64,000 bases of DNA from contig JAFEUB010000913.1 of assembly GCA_024529925.1 (NCBI GenBank), positions 1 to 64,000 on the forward strand, in the 5' to 3' direction. The stretch is from Ophthalmolycus amberensis. Lineage: Eukaryota > Chordata > Actinopteri > Perciformes > Zoarcidae. Below are positions 22,737-33,596 of this stretch, piece after piece (the first letter of the stretch is position 1; each line of letters opens with the position of its first letter). The notes under the pieces were generated by a model, which saw only the letters and a list, made by a program, of their open reading frames with translations, did not search any database and had not been told where the DNA came from. The position numbers and the translations under genes were made by a program.

Positions 22737-25700
22737 TCTTCCCAGTCCTCTGCAGCAGGTTCACAGTCCACACAGTCCTTCTTTCTGCCCTCTGTCCTCT
22801 CCTGCACTACTTATTTTTCCCAGCAGCCCTGGCCGCCTCTCCCTCCTCCTCTTCCTCCTTCTCCTCCCGCCACCTGGCAGCCTAACAGCCCGGTCGCTGG
22901 GGTCTTTTAGCCCACCGAACCGTGAGGCAGCTTCATAACAGCAGACCAGAACTCAGCCGGGGAGGAAAGAGAGAAGCTGAAACAAGTGTTCGACTGTGAG
23001 AAAGTGGAGGAGGTGGTGGTGGAGGAGGTGTCCCAGTGTCCCAGCCACCTGTTCCTGCTCTCTGCTCTCAGCTGTGAGGAGTTAAGATGCTCTGATTGGA
23101 TTAATGAAATTAAAGGTGACAGCAGAGCAGTAAAGTTCTCTCATCTTCAGGACAAAAGATACTCCTGAAATAATGTTTGTGTTGCACTTTTAACACTGAG
23201 GGGAGAATTCACAAAAGGATGAACGCGGCCTTTAGGCCTTTAAACTCTCAAAGCAGTCGCAAAAGGTCAAAACACCATTAACTGCACTACCACCAGCCCT
23301 AGCGTAAGTTCAATCAGGAAGACTATACTCTCGCATGCCTAGACCCGTAGTTTATTTCCCATACAGCTGCCTATCACTCCTCACGCTTGCACACTCATTA
23401 TTTCATTGCTGTTATTGTTCGGGGCTGTTGATCATGATATCAGCTGTCGAGATCAGCTGGTCTCTTCTATCCAATAGCACAATGACACAATGACATCGTT
23501 GGCCTATCATCTTGCTGCTGTCTCTCTTAAATGTGATGGTCTCTCTGCCTTCAGTACGTTCATGCTGCTGTTACGCAACCCTCCACCTCCCCATCACCGC
23601 CCAGTCTTCGCAGATTCATCAGGTTCATCAGCTTCATCAACTCATCCTTCTATCAGCCAACATCATCACCAGTGTCTGGACTCCACTGTGGGATTTATCA
23701 TGCTGCTGCTCAGTGCAGACGCCCCTCCATTATAATTCTCCCTGTAGAGTCCAAGCGCCAACGACTCTAAAGACTTTATCATCACATATAATTTGCTCAC
23801 AATAAACAATTATCTTTTCTTTATCTGACTTGTCTCTCATGATTGAAATAGCGTCTTGGTGCTCTTGTGCTATTTGCACATATTCAAATAATATGAAGAT
23901 ATTGTGTGTCAAATTGTCCCTTTTCCATGTAAATGTGCCTCCCTGGAAAAACAGTCCAATTCACCAAGATCAGTGCTTAATAGCCGTGTGCAATCCATTC
24001 TTTGTGAACCGACCCATGAGAGTATTTTAGCTCTAAAAGTCACATTTGAATATTGTCCTGTTAGCTTAGCTAATGTTAGCAGCTCTGCCTTGCTAACGTT
24101 TGCGTCATGCTCTGTTTACTGATGCTGATGACGTCTCAAAGAATTGTATTTTTTATTAAAAGGTGCAATGGGTAATGACTAGCCACATGGGATGGTGTGT
24201 GTTAGATGATTGTATATAAGAAGTGGACGTAGCAACAGAAACGTCACCCATTGGTTTGTGGACTGTCGTTATGAAGCCTCGTTCAGCATTTTGGCCGTCG
24301 CCATCTTGTTTTTTTGCAACCAGAAGTGACACCAGAGGGAGGCGCTAAGTACAACCGAAAGTTGGAGAAGACATTTTTTTGGCAACCCTAACATTACAAA
24401 TATCTTTTTATGGACTGAAAACACACTGTGAAAGAGTTCAAGACAAAAACAGGGACGACTCCAAGACCTGTCAATCACTGTAGCCCCGCCCTAAAGCATC
24501 CCCTGCTTTATGGTCTGTTTGACTCTAAATGGACCATAATGTACGAAATGAACATTATGCTGTGTTGAAGACTTGAAATTAGAGGTTGAGACCATGAACT
24601 CATGTTTACAATGTTTACTGAGGTAATAAATCAAGAGAGAAGTAGAGTCATTTTCTCATAGACTTCTATACAACCAGAGGAGTCGCCCCCTGGTGGACAC
24701 TAGAGAGAATGCAGCTTTAAGACACGTCCTCATCGGCTTCACTTTTCAGAACCCGATGTTGCCGCTCTGCTTCTTCGTCCTCATGTTGAACGGAGGACAG
24801 ATTAGATGCTACATTGACTCACGATTGCCTCTCGAGGTACAAGTGGTATTACAAAAGAGGACAGGCCGGGGCTAGCTCTTTAGCATGCTAATTTCACACA
24901 ATACACAGACGTAACGTCAACACTGTAACCTCTTCACATTCTGTTGATACTGTCATCATTTTTGAGTTTAACTTAAAAGAACAGCTAAACAGGGATGAGT
25001 TAAAGGTGTTCGATCTGGTTTTTCAGGAGACTGTGTTACAGGAAACACAAGTCAACTGCATATTTAAACATTTAGCATCAGTGGTCAGAGATACAGGCGT
25101 CTACATGTATGCCATGAGACAAAACAAAATCAAAAGTATGACCTTTAGTGCGAGTGGGACCAGTCAGACGAGGATGTTAAAGTCCTTTAAAGTACTAAAA
25201 GTATTCAAACACTCTTTAAATAAATATGTAGCTGTTTAGCATTTAAGTCCCGCTAGGTTACTTTTTTATAAACACATTTTTATCCAGAAACAGAAAATAA
25301 AAAAGAGAAGGAGACAGATACATATACGAGTGTTTCTATGGGTTTAGCATGAAAACACACAAATCTGTTGTTTTCAACCACTTTACACACAATCATCTTA
25401 CAGCCAAACACCCCCAGGTTCTGTATTTATAAAAGAAAGATTCAAATGACTTGATAAAAGAAATGATTTTATTCATTTACATTTTATTTTTTGTTCTCAT
25501 GTACTCATTTTTCATAATTAGCTCTCGTGTTTTTTTGTCTCGTTTTTAAAAAGATGTCTGAACCGATTACAATCTGAAATCACCTGAAGTTCTGTTTAAA
25601 AATCTTAATCTTGAGGAAATTCATTATTATTTATCACAATTTTAAAATATCACAAAAACCATATTTAATCCAAATACGGTCCATCTGAGGCAGGACACAG

Positions 25701-26085
25701 ATATTCAACACAGATGTCTGAAGACAAACGTGGGGAAGATAAGTCTAGTTTACCTAAATGCTCCTTTTTGGAGCACCGTATAATTAAGATAATACATTGT
25801 TCTTGATTGGATATCTGAATAGTAACCTACCTGGCTAAATGGAGGAAGCTCAATTTAAAACACCACAGAATGACTTCACACTGACTCAGTATTTACTTAT
25901 TTACACAATAAATAAAATGGTAACAATATATCATTAACCAATTACCAAACTTGTGCACACGAGGGATTTAGATTTCCAGATTGAAACACACCAGAGAGCC
26001 GCAGAGTGATCACATGATTTAATATTTCAAACCATCCCACACAACGCGGCCGCCGTCGGTCGGACTTCAACGGAGGACTCGGTCT
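22737..26085. other. region between fam107 and mkrn2
   Basis: Immediately 5' of fam107 is a purine/pyrimidine-asymmetric GC-richer block (22740-22930), a plausible promoter and 5'UTR. 23220-24060 has no recognised gene and may be an old transposon remnant. Copy D of the interspersed repeat follows at 24223-24760. From 25260 the DNA is AT-rich and probably holds the mkrn2 3'UTR; a minus-strand AATAAA lies at 25468-25473. Confidence 0.5.
24223..24760 (+). mobile_element. unnamed interspersed repeat, copy D
   Basis: Same orientation as copy A and close to full length: GACGTAGCAACAGAAACGTC, GTTTGTGGACTGTCGTTATG, GCAACCAGAAGTGACACCAG, the CCCCTGCTTTATGG core, and an end at CAGAACCCGATGTTGCCG. About 540 bp. 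Copies A-E allow a family consensus to be built. Confidence 0.85.
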
Positions 26086-29000
26086 CTACTGGTCCTCGGT
26101 GGGCGGGGTCGCCGGCCCGTCGTGGCTCGGCCCCGACATCTGCATGAAGAGCTCCCTCATCTCTGTGATGTCATCATCCAGGGACGGCGGGGCCGGCCGC
26201 TGCTCGCGCTCCTCGATGAAATCCCAGAGACGGACGTTGTTCATGAACTACAAATAACAAAATATGCAGTTTATAAAAACTACAAAACTAAAGGAGCACT
26301 GAACTACAAATCACAATGGCGGAGGCTGAAGGTTTGCTGACCCGGACGTTCCCCTCGGAGCTCAGTTGTTTGCGCGGCCGGTCGGGTTCTGCTCGGGTTC
26401 CGTCTGGGAAGGCGTGAAGATACAAACACTTCCCTCCGAACGGACACGAACCTCGACCCTGATCGAAGTACTTACAGGACTTCTTACTGCAGAGACACAA
26501 CAAAGACACGATTCTGAAGATTTTAAACCGAGCATAGCTTAACGCACGGCCGCTCAGTGACGCGCAGGTTGGCTCACCTGACTCCAGACTTGAAGAGCTC
26601 TATGAGGTGGTCCTTCTCGTCCTGGTCCTCCACCCAGTAGGCCGAAGGGATGACGAACTCTGAGACGACTCGACATTCTGGACACGACCTGAGCGAGAGA
26701 GCGAGAGACCTCACAGACCCTGTACTAGACTCAGAGAACCCACCTAACAGACGCTGTGAGATCCTAAAAGTACCTAACAGGTCCTCAAAGACCCCGTCCC
26801 AACCCCACAGCCCCTGTGCCGACATCACAGCCTCTGTCCCGTCCTCAAGGACCCTGTCCCGACTTCACAGACCATGACAAGTCCTTAAAGACCATGACAA
26901 GTCCTTAAAGACCATGACAAGTCCTTAAAGACCATGTCCCCAACACACAGTTCCTGTCCAGACCTCACAGACCCTATCCAGACCCTGTACAAACCACACA
27001 GACCCTATCCAGACCTAACAGACCCTGTCCAGACCTCACAGACCCTGTACAAACCACACAGACCCTGTCCAGACCTCACAGACCCTGTACAAACCACACA
27101 GACCCTGTCCAGACCTCACAGACCCTGTCCAGACCTCACAGACCCTGTCCAGAACTCAGAGACCCTATCCCCCGTCCCGTACTACTGGTTCCGTCTGAAC
27201 TGGACTCTTACTTGATGATCTTGTTGCTGAAGTTCCTGGTGCAGCGCCACTGTCTGATGCAGGCCAGACAGAAGGTGTGACAGCAGGAGGACAGGATGCC
27301 GAACCTGCGGTCTGACGGATTCAGCTTCTGCACCACCAGCTCCATGCAGATGGAACACACCTGAAAACAACAACAACAAACAACAAGTTACAACAACAGT
27401 TACTGTCGCCATACGTCGCCAACGTGAGCGAGCGACTGAACCCACCTTGTCCTGGCTCAGCTGCGCTGCGAAAGCCTTCTCCATGTCGGCCTCGAAGGCC
27501 AGCAGACACATCTGCAGACAGACGGGTATTACAGTCAACAGTGTAACAATAACAACAAACTTCATTGTGAGTTAAATAATTATAAAAAGCTCGGCGTCAC
27601 TGGTCGTGAGTCGTAGTTTGTTTACGTACCGAACGCAGGCCGCAAATCCGCACTGGAGACGTTTTTGAATGGAGACGGACTTTGATTCTTCTTTTTTGGG
27701 GGCCAAAGCTATTTTAAATGTAAATATTATTTTTGGTGTCTGAATTATACTGTTTGTTTTATCGAGATGAGATAAAACTGTAGATGTTCACAGTGATAAC
27801 GGATTGTTTACTTCCATCTACGACCTGGATTAGTTTATATTCGGTCCAATATAGTAGATAACAGACGGTGTCAGGTCCTCAAGGACCCTGTCAGATCCTC
27901 AAGGACCCTGTCCCGACCTAACAGACGGTGTCAGGTCCTCAGAGACCCTGTCCCGACCTAACAGACGGGGATCAGACCTACCTCAGAGACCCTGTCCCGA
28001 CCGAACAGACGGTGTCAGGTCCTCAGAGACCCTGTCCCGACCGAACAGACGGTGTCAGGTCCTCAAGGACCCTGTCAGATCCTCAAGGACCCTGTCCCGA
28101 CCTAACAGACGGTGTCAGGTCCTCAGAGACCCTGTCAGATCCTCAAGGACCCTGTCCCGACCTAACAGACAGTGCCAGGTCCTCAAAGACCCTGTCCCGA
28201 CCAAACAGACCCTGTACTGCACTCACAAACTCTGACAGGTCCTCAAAGACCCTGTCCCAATCTTAACAGACCTTGTCCCCAACTCACAGTTCCTGTCCCG
28301 ACCCAACAGACCCTGACAGGCCAACCAGTTCAGACTGGTTCCTACACTGTCTGGACCGCATCAATAAGCTCTTCCCCGGTTCCCCGTTGTTCTTCTGCTC
28401 TGTGTGTTGAACTGAAAAACCTTCTTGCAAGAATAAAGACACAAAGACAACGTTGCTTATCGAAGTTCTTTACTAATACACAACGAACACTAAACTCAGC
28501 CTGAAGGATTTCGCAGGGTGGCACATTATTTAGAAATCATGTTTATGAATATTATTGCTTGCACTATTCAATTAAAACTGTTAAATGTCATAGCAGCTTT
28601 ACATGATGGTTCACACAAGTCCTAATAATAATTCAACTGAAACATGAGGAGCCAACAGCTAATCCATCAGATTAGGTCAAATTAACGTGCACACCTTCTC
28701 GTGCGCTCTCCTCTGCTCGGGGTCGTGGGGGTGGAGCACGTGCAGCCCGCACACCTCACACAGGTCTCCATGGAGGTACGTACAGCTGTCCTCATAGAAG
28801 CAGTGTCCGGCGGCGGCGTAGGGACACAGCTGGGGGAGGTCCTGGTAAGCCCCGCCCACAGGGGGAGGCGCTAAAGAGAGCACAGGTTGACATTTAAAAA
28901 CACTTCATCTACATCGCAGACGACTACCAGCCAATCAGAAGCCAGAGTTTCATCCCACCTTGTTCCTGTGCTGAAGCGTCCAGACCCGTCCTGATGGCTT

Positions 29001-31644
29001 GAACATACGAAGGAGGAGCTGCTGCCGCCGCCGTGACCTCAGGCCCCAAACTGTCTGGTGGTCCCCCAAACATACCGTCTACACCCAGGACTGAGAGACA
29101 GACAGACAGATAGGAGGGAGACAGACAGGAGGAGAGACAGGCAGATATTGTTAGGAATTAGATCGTTAGGTTGTTTTTATCACTACTCTAAATGCTTTGT
29201 TTTTAATTACCCAACCTCCCAGACCCCGTCTTAGACTCAAAGGCCCTGTCCCAGACTCAAAAGGCCCCGTCCCAGACCCAAAAGGCCCCGTCCCAGACTC
29301 AAAAGGCCCCGTCCCAGACCCAAAAGGCCCCGTCCCAGACTCAAAAGGCCCCGTCCCAGACTCAAAAGGCCCCGTCCCAGACCCAAAAGGCCCCGTCCCA
29401 GACTCAAAAGGCCCCGTCCCAGACTCAAAAGGCCCCGTCCCAGACTCAAAAGGCCCCGTCCCAGACCCAAAAGGCCCCGTCCCAGACTCAAAAGGCCCCG
29501 TCCCAGACCCAAAAGGCCCCGTCCCAGACTCAAAAGGCCCCGTCCCAGACTCAAAAGGCCCCGTCCCAGACTCAAAAGGCCCCGTCCCAGACTCAAAAGG
29601 CCCCGTCCCAGACCCAAAAGGCCCCGTCCCAGACTCAAAAGGCCCCGTCCCAGACTCAAAAGGCCCCGTCCCAGACTCACGATCCCTGTCCCAGGCTAAT
29701 AGTAATACTAAGTGCACCCGACTGCGATCTGGCTGCTGGGATCACGATAACAGAGTCACCTTAATATATCAACTAAAAAGTGGGAGGACAAAAAGTCTCG
29801 TCCAGATGAAACAAATACTCAAATAAATAGTAGAGTATTGTAGAGTATTGTATCATTTGAAAGCACTGCAGTGTGTCAGTCACCTCGTTCTCTGAGGACC
29901 ATCGTCTTCTTCACTCCACCTCTGACTGAAGGTGGAGTGAAGACAGCACCAGCTCCTCCTAAACCGGCGTGATCCTCTGGACCCCCTCTGGAAGATTTGA
30001 TGTGGTCATACCTGCACACAAGTCACACAAAACCTTAATACACACAGGAAGGAATGTAGGTGAAGTGTTACCCGTCTGTCAGGTGAAGTGTTACCCCGTC
30101 TTTCAGGTGAGAGTTACCCCGTCTGTCAGGTGAGAGTTACCCCGTCTGTCAGGTGAGGTGTTACCCCGTCTTTCAGGTGAGGAGTTACCCCGTCTGTCAG
30201 GTGAGGTGTTACCCCGTCTTTCAGGTGAGAGTTACCCCGTCTGTCAGGTGAGAGTTACCCTGTCTGTCAGGTGAGGTGTTACCCCGTCTGTCAGGTGAGA
30301 GTTACCCCGTCTGTCAGGTGAGGTGTTACCCAGTCTGTCAGGTGAGAGTTACCCCGTCTGTCAGGTGAGAGTTACCCCGTCTGTCAGGTGAGGTTACCCC
30401 GTCTGTCAGGTGAGTTACCCCGTCTGTCAGGTGAGAGTTACCCCGTCTGTCAGGTGAGAGTTACCCCGTCTGTCAGGTGAGAGTTACCCAGTCTGTCAGG
30501 TGAGAGTTACCCCGTCTGTCAGGTGAGAGTTACCCCGTCTGTCAGGTGAGAGTTACCCCGTCTGTCAGGTGAGAGTTACCCCGTCTGTCAGGTGAGAGTT
30601 ACCCCGTCTGTCAGGTGAGAGTTACCCCGTCTGTCAGGTGAGAGTTACCCCGTCTGTCAGGTGAGAGTTACCCCGTCTGTCAGGTGAGAGTTACCCCGTC
30701 TGTCAGGTGAGGTGTTACCCAGTCTGTCAGGTGAGAGTTACCCCGTCTGTCAGGTGAGAGTTACCCCGTCCGTCAGGTGAAGTGTTACCTGCAGCGCTCT
30801 CCGTAGGCACACACTCCTCTCTGGTAGAACTTGCAGATGGTGGAGGGTTTACTGTTGGTTGGGTCGTGAGAGAACAGACAGCGGCTTCCCTCCCTGCACA
30901 CACCGTGGAGGAAGTACCTGCAATACAACACACCTGTTACACCTGCTGTACAAGAAACACCACAAAGAAATCTTCTCTGTGACTGGTTAGAATTTAACAA
31001 TCATCTTAAGATCTGTTCAATGACTCCTCAGAGACCTCTTGTCCGGTGTCTTAACTACAGCCTCACAGAGCTTCTGTCATGGCTGTACTTATATTTATGT
31101 TACTTATATTATATTAAAGTTTTCTGAATTAGTTCATTCATGTTATTGATAATAAATAAACAGAGCCGCAAACGGGAGCTACTAGAAGACAAAGACATCA
31201 GAGGGCTGCAATTAATTATTGTTTTCATAATAATGCAGATCCATTTCTGCATTCATTGATTAATATCAATCAGAACCATCACCATCACCGTTAAATCCCG
31301 GTTTCCTGTCCGGTTTGCTCACGTGTGACCTTAACTGTTACCGGACTGTGTTACAGTCTCAGTGTTTCTAATATTTTGTCCACCCCTATTGTAGTACCCG
31401 GATGAGACGGCCCAGGTGCGTTAACAGGTAATGTGTGTCAATCTGAGTGAGTTTTGATTTCTAACGGAACACTAGCTAACAGCTAACAGCTAACTGCTAA
31501 AAACATTAGCGCGAGGCTAACGCGTCCGCCGTCATCGCAGAGAGACACAGACCGCGAGACCGACGGGCAGACAGGTAACAGACTCACAGACGGGTGGCTG
31601 ACAGAGCGACAGACTCACCTGCAGGTCACCTGTTTGGTGCTCAT
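26086..31644 (-). CDS. mkrn2: makorin RING E3 ubiquitin ligase 2
   Basis: Ten exons, minus strand: 31619-31644, 30789-30917, 29884-30011, 28959-29090, 28695-28870, 27446-27511, 27212-27360, 26578-26688, 26342-26486, 26086-26247. All phases close; 407 residues against about 416 in human MKRN2. Domain order is that of makorins: C3H fingers CRYFLHGVCREGSRCLFSH (residues 8-26) and CKFYQRGVCAYGERCRYDH (37-55), a third C3H (CPYAAAGHCFYEDSCTYLH), the makorin Cys-His motif (CEVCGLHVLHPHDPEQRR), a C3HC4 RING (CSICMELV ... CCHTFCLACIRQW ... SCPEC) and a final C3H (CKYFDQGRGSCPFGGKCLYLH), then RKQLSSEGNVR and RLWDFIEER. YWVEDQDEK and QLSSEGNVR favour MKRN2 over MKRN1, as does the neighbouring mkrn2os. 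It is a RING ubiquitin ligase that binds RNA. Introns 2, 3, 5 and 7 carry minisatellites; intron 2's begins at the donor. Confidence 0.96.
26860..27175. repeat. 20-30-bp minisatellite in mkrn2 intron 7
   Basis: Alternating phrases CAGACCCTGTCCAGACCTCA and CAGACCCTGTACAAACCACA; the left end is a separate 19-bp motif (AAGACCATGACAAGTCCTT). It starts about 40 bp from the intron 7 donor but does not visibly copy it. Confidence 0.9.
27870..28330. repeat. minisatellite in mkrn2 intron 5
   Basis: Related to the intron 7 array: CAGACGGTGTCAGGTCCTCA and GACCCTGTCCCGACCTAACA alternate in variable order. The shared GACCCTGTCC core suggests that the two arrays, about 1 kb apart and separated by exons 6-7, have a common source. 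Confidence 0.9.
29226..29680. repeat. 21-bp minisatellite in mkrn2 intron 3
   Basis: About 21 units of GGCCCCGTCCCAGACTCAAA plus one A, with ACTC/ACCC variants in an irregular order. Units are 21 bp, so long frames occur on both strands; these are artefacts. The array is not at the splice sites. Confidence 0.97.
30062..30788 (-). repeat. 23-bp donor-copy minisatellite in mkrn2 intron 2
   Basis: On the transcribed strand the intron opens GTAACACTTCACCTGACGGA and then repeats GGGGTAACTCTCACCTGACA plus three bases about 31 times. The unit is a copy of the intron's own first bases: GTAAC, then T/C, then CACCTGAC. Some units carry an extra GTGTTAC or TTTCAG variant. The array abuts the exon 2 donor with no gap. 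Confidence 0.97.
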
Positions 31645-32860
31645 CTTCTTCGCGGGGCTTTAGCTGCTACGGCGGCTTCCAAGTGGTCGCGTTGGTGTTC
31701 CCTTCAAACACCACCGACTGACACCAGCGGTCACAGTAGGAAGGTTCCTTCTTTTTCTTTCTTCTTCTTTGTTGCAGTTTAGTGGCTGTTGGCAAACAAT
31801 GAATTGGTGCATTACCGCCACCGACTGGTATGGAGTGTATATCAGGATGTCTAGTACTTATATAACAGTTAGTTTAATAAAAATAATTATAATAATAAAA
31901 AATAATTAAAATACTTCTTTTTTTTTAAATTAAAAAAATAAACAAATTAATTTAACATTTTAACATTTAAAAATTACTAAATTACAAAAATACAATTTTT
32001 TTTATTTCTTTTTAAAATTTTAACAATTTTAAAAAATCAAAAAAAAATCTGAATTTTTTAATTTAAAATGATCAAGTTAAGTCCTCTATAAAGTGGGAAA
32101 CAAGACCACCTAACTCAGTTTTTTCTTAAGGTGTGTCTGTGACACACATCCAGCAATAATGAACCCACTTCTTTAAACATATATATACTGACGCTGCCAA
32201 GTTTGTCATTAATCCAACTTTGATCTGTCCTTTTTCATCAAGTCAATTTTAGTCTTGCAAAGTAGATTTCTCTTTTGTTCTAACTATCAAGTTGTTCAAC
32301 ATGACACCCATGTCTATAATGCATTTTAAACATATACTTAAAATACGTTATAATCTGCTTATAGCACTATATAATCATAGTTTTACGCCCTTCTAAATGT
32401 CTATAATGCTTTACAACAGTTGTAAATTAATCGAAGTGGTCATTGTTTGCTTTGAGTAGAGTAAAAACATATTTTACAACCTTTTGTGTTCAAATTCAAT
32501 GATATTTTTCCCCCACTTTGCTTAAGTCTGCTGTCTTTTATTTTTTAAACATGAAATCAGTGTCAAATGTTTCAGAGGGCTAAAATGACACTTTCTGATA
32601 AAAACAGTTAAATTATCTGTCAAAATCATCAGAAAGGTATTATATTATCATTAAAAAATGTTATAAGAATATTGTCCAGGAGATTTTATAAGACTATTGG
32701 TCAAGTCATTCCAAGTTTTGGTTTTATAACTTTTTTCAGGTTAAAAGCTAAGTTTCTTAAATGTTTTGGGGAATTGTGAGTTTGACCATTCAAGGCATTA
32801 AAAAAACAAGCAGGAGACGTCTTCAGATTACAACACACCTGAGCGTACAGAACACACTCA

Positions 32861-32910
<50 letters not shown>

Positions 32911-33596
32911 GGTGAGATGGAAAACTTGTTGACCTACATTCAGTCTGTTGAAACCAATCAGATCGCAGGGCCGTTAAAGTTGCATTAAGGCTTTTATTTT
33001 GAAGGTGACTCTGGTTCGTACAGTTTCCAGTCTGAAGGTCAACTGTTCAGACTGCAGCAGGTACACAGGTGAGCCGGGTCACATGACAGCAGCTGTAACC
33101 TGATAGGACGAGTCCGGGCAGTGACAACATCTGATAGGCTGTAACCATATAGCAACCAGGTGTGACACGAAGGAAGGGGAGAAGAAGAAACGAACGACTG
33201 ACAGACAAGAGGAGCAGAGAAGCAGAAAACATGTCAACGTATACAGTGAGAAGAGGTGACGAAAGGAGGAACAGAAGATCTGAGGAGTAAAAGGAAGAGT
33301 GGGGGAGTAAAAAAAGGAGGTGAGGAGTTAAAGGAAGAGTTGATGAGTATCAGGAAGATTGGAGGAGTGAAAAGAGGAGGTGAGGAGTTAAAGAAGGACT
33401 TAACGAGTTAAAGGAGGACTGGAGGAGTTAAAGACAAACTGGAGGAGTAAAGGGAAGAGGTGAGGAGTAAACAGAACGACTAGAGGAGTAAAAGAAGGAC
33501 TTAATGAGTTAAAGGAGGAGGTGAGGAGTTAAAAAAGGACTTCATGAGTTAAAGGAGGACTGGGGGAGTAAAAGAAGGAGGTGAGGATTTGAAGAG
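31645..33596. other. shared 5' region of mkrn2 and mkrn2os
   Basis: Divergent intergenic region. Upstream of the mkrn2 start is a CpG-containing block with GCTAACAGCTAACAGCTAAC (about 31470-31530). 31850-32700 is very AT-rich with A/T homopolymer runs and no features. A (CA)n tract lies at 32858-32908, followed by a GC-richer block and, at 33240-33590, a purine-rich degenerate repeat (AGGAGTTAAAGGAGGACT) ending just before the mkrn2os ATG. Confidence 0.6.
33240..33590. repeat. purine-rich degenerate repeat upstream of mkrn2os
   Basis: Units of about 20-30 bp built from GAGGAGTAAAAGAAGGA, GTTAAAGGAGGACTGG and GGTGAGGAGTTAAA. Almost all purine on the plus strand. It ends within about 10 bases of the mkrn2os start codon and so would be promoter or 5'UTR. 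Confidence 0.85.

Noticed and set aside
23220..24060. A gene or retroelement upstream of fam107
   Set aside because: Several short frames but no recognisable domain; treated as unidentified repeat-like DNA.
29166..29826. Collagen-like and VPDSKGP-like frames near 29.2-29.8 kb
   Set aside because: A 21-bp minisatellite in mkrn2 intron 3, open on both strands; flanking exons of mkrn2 splice over it.
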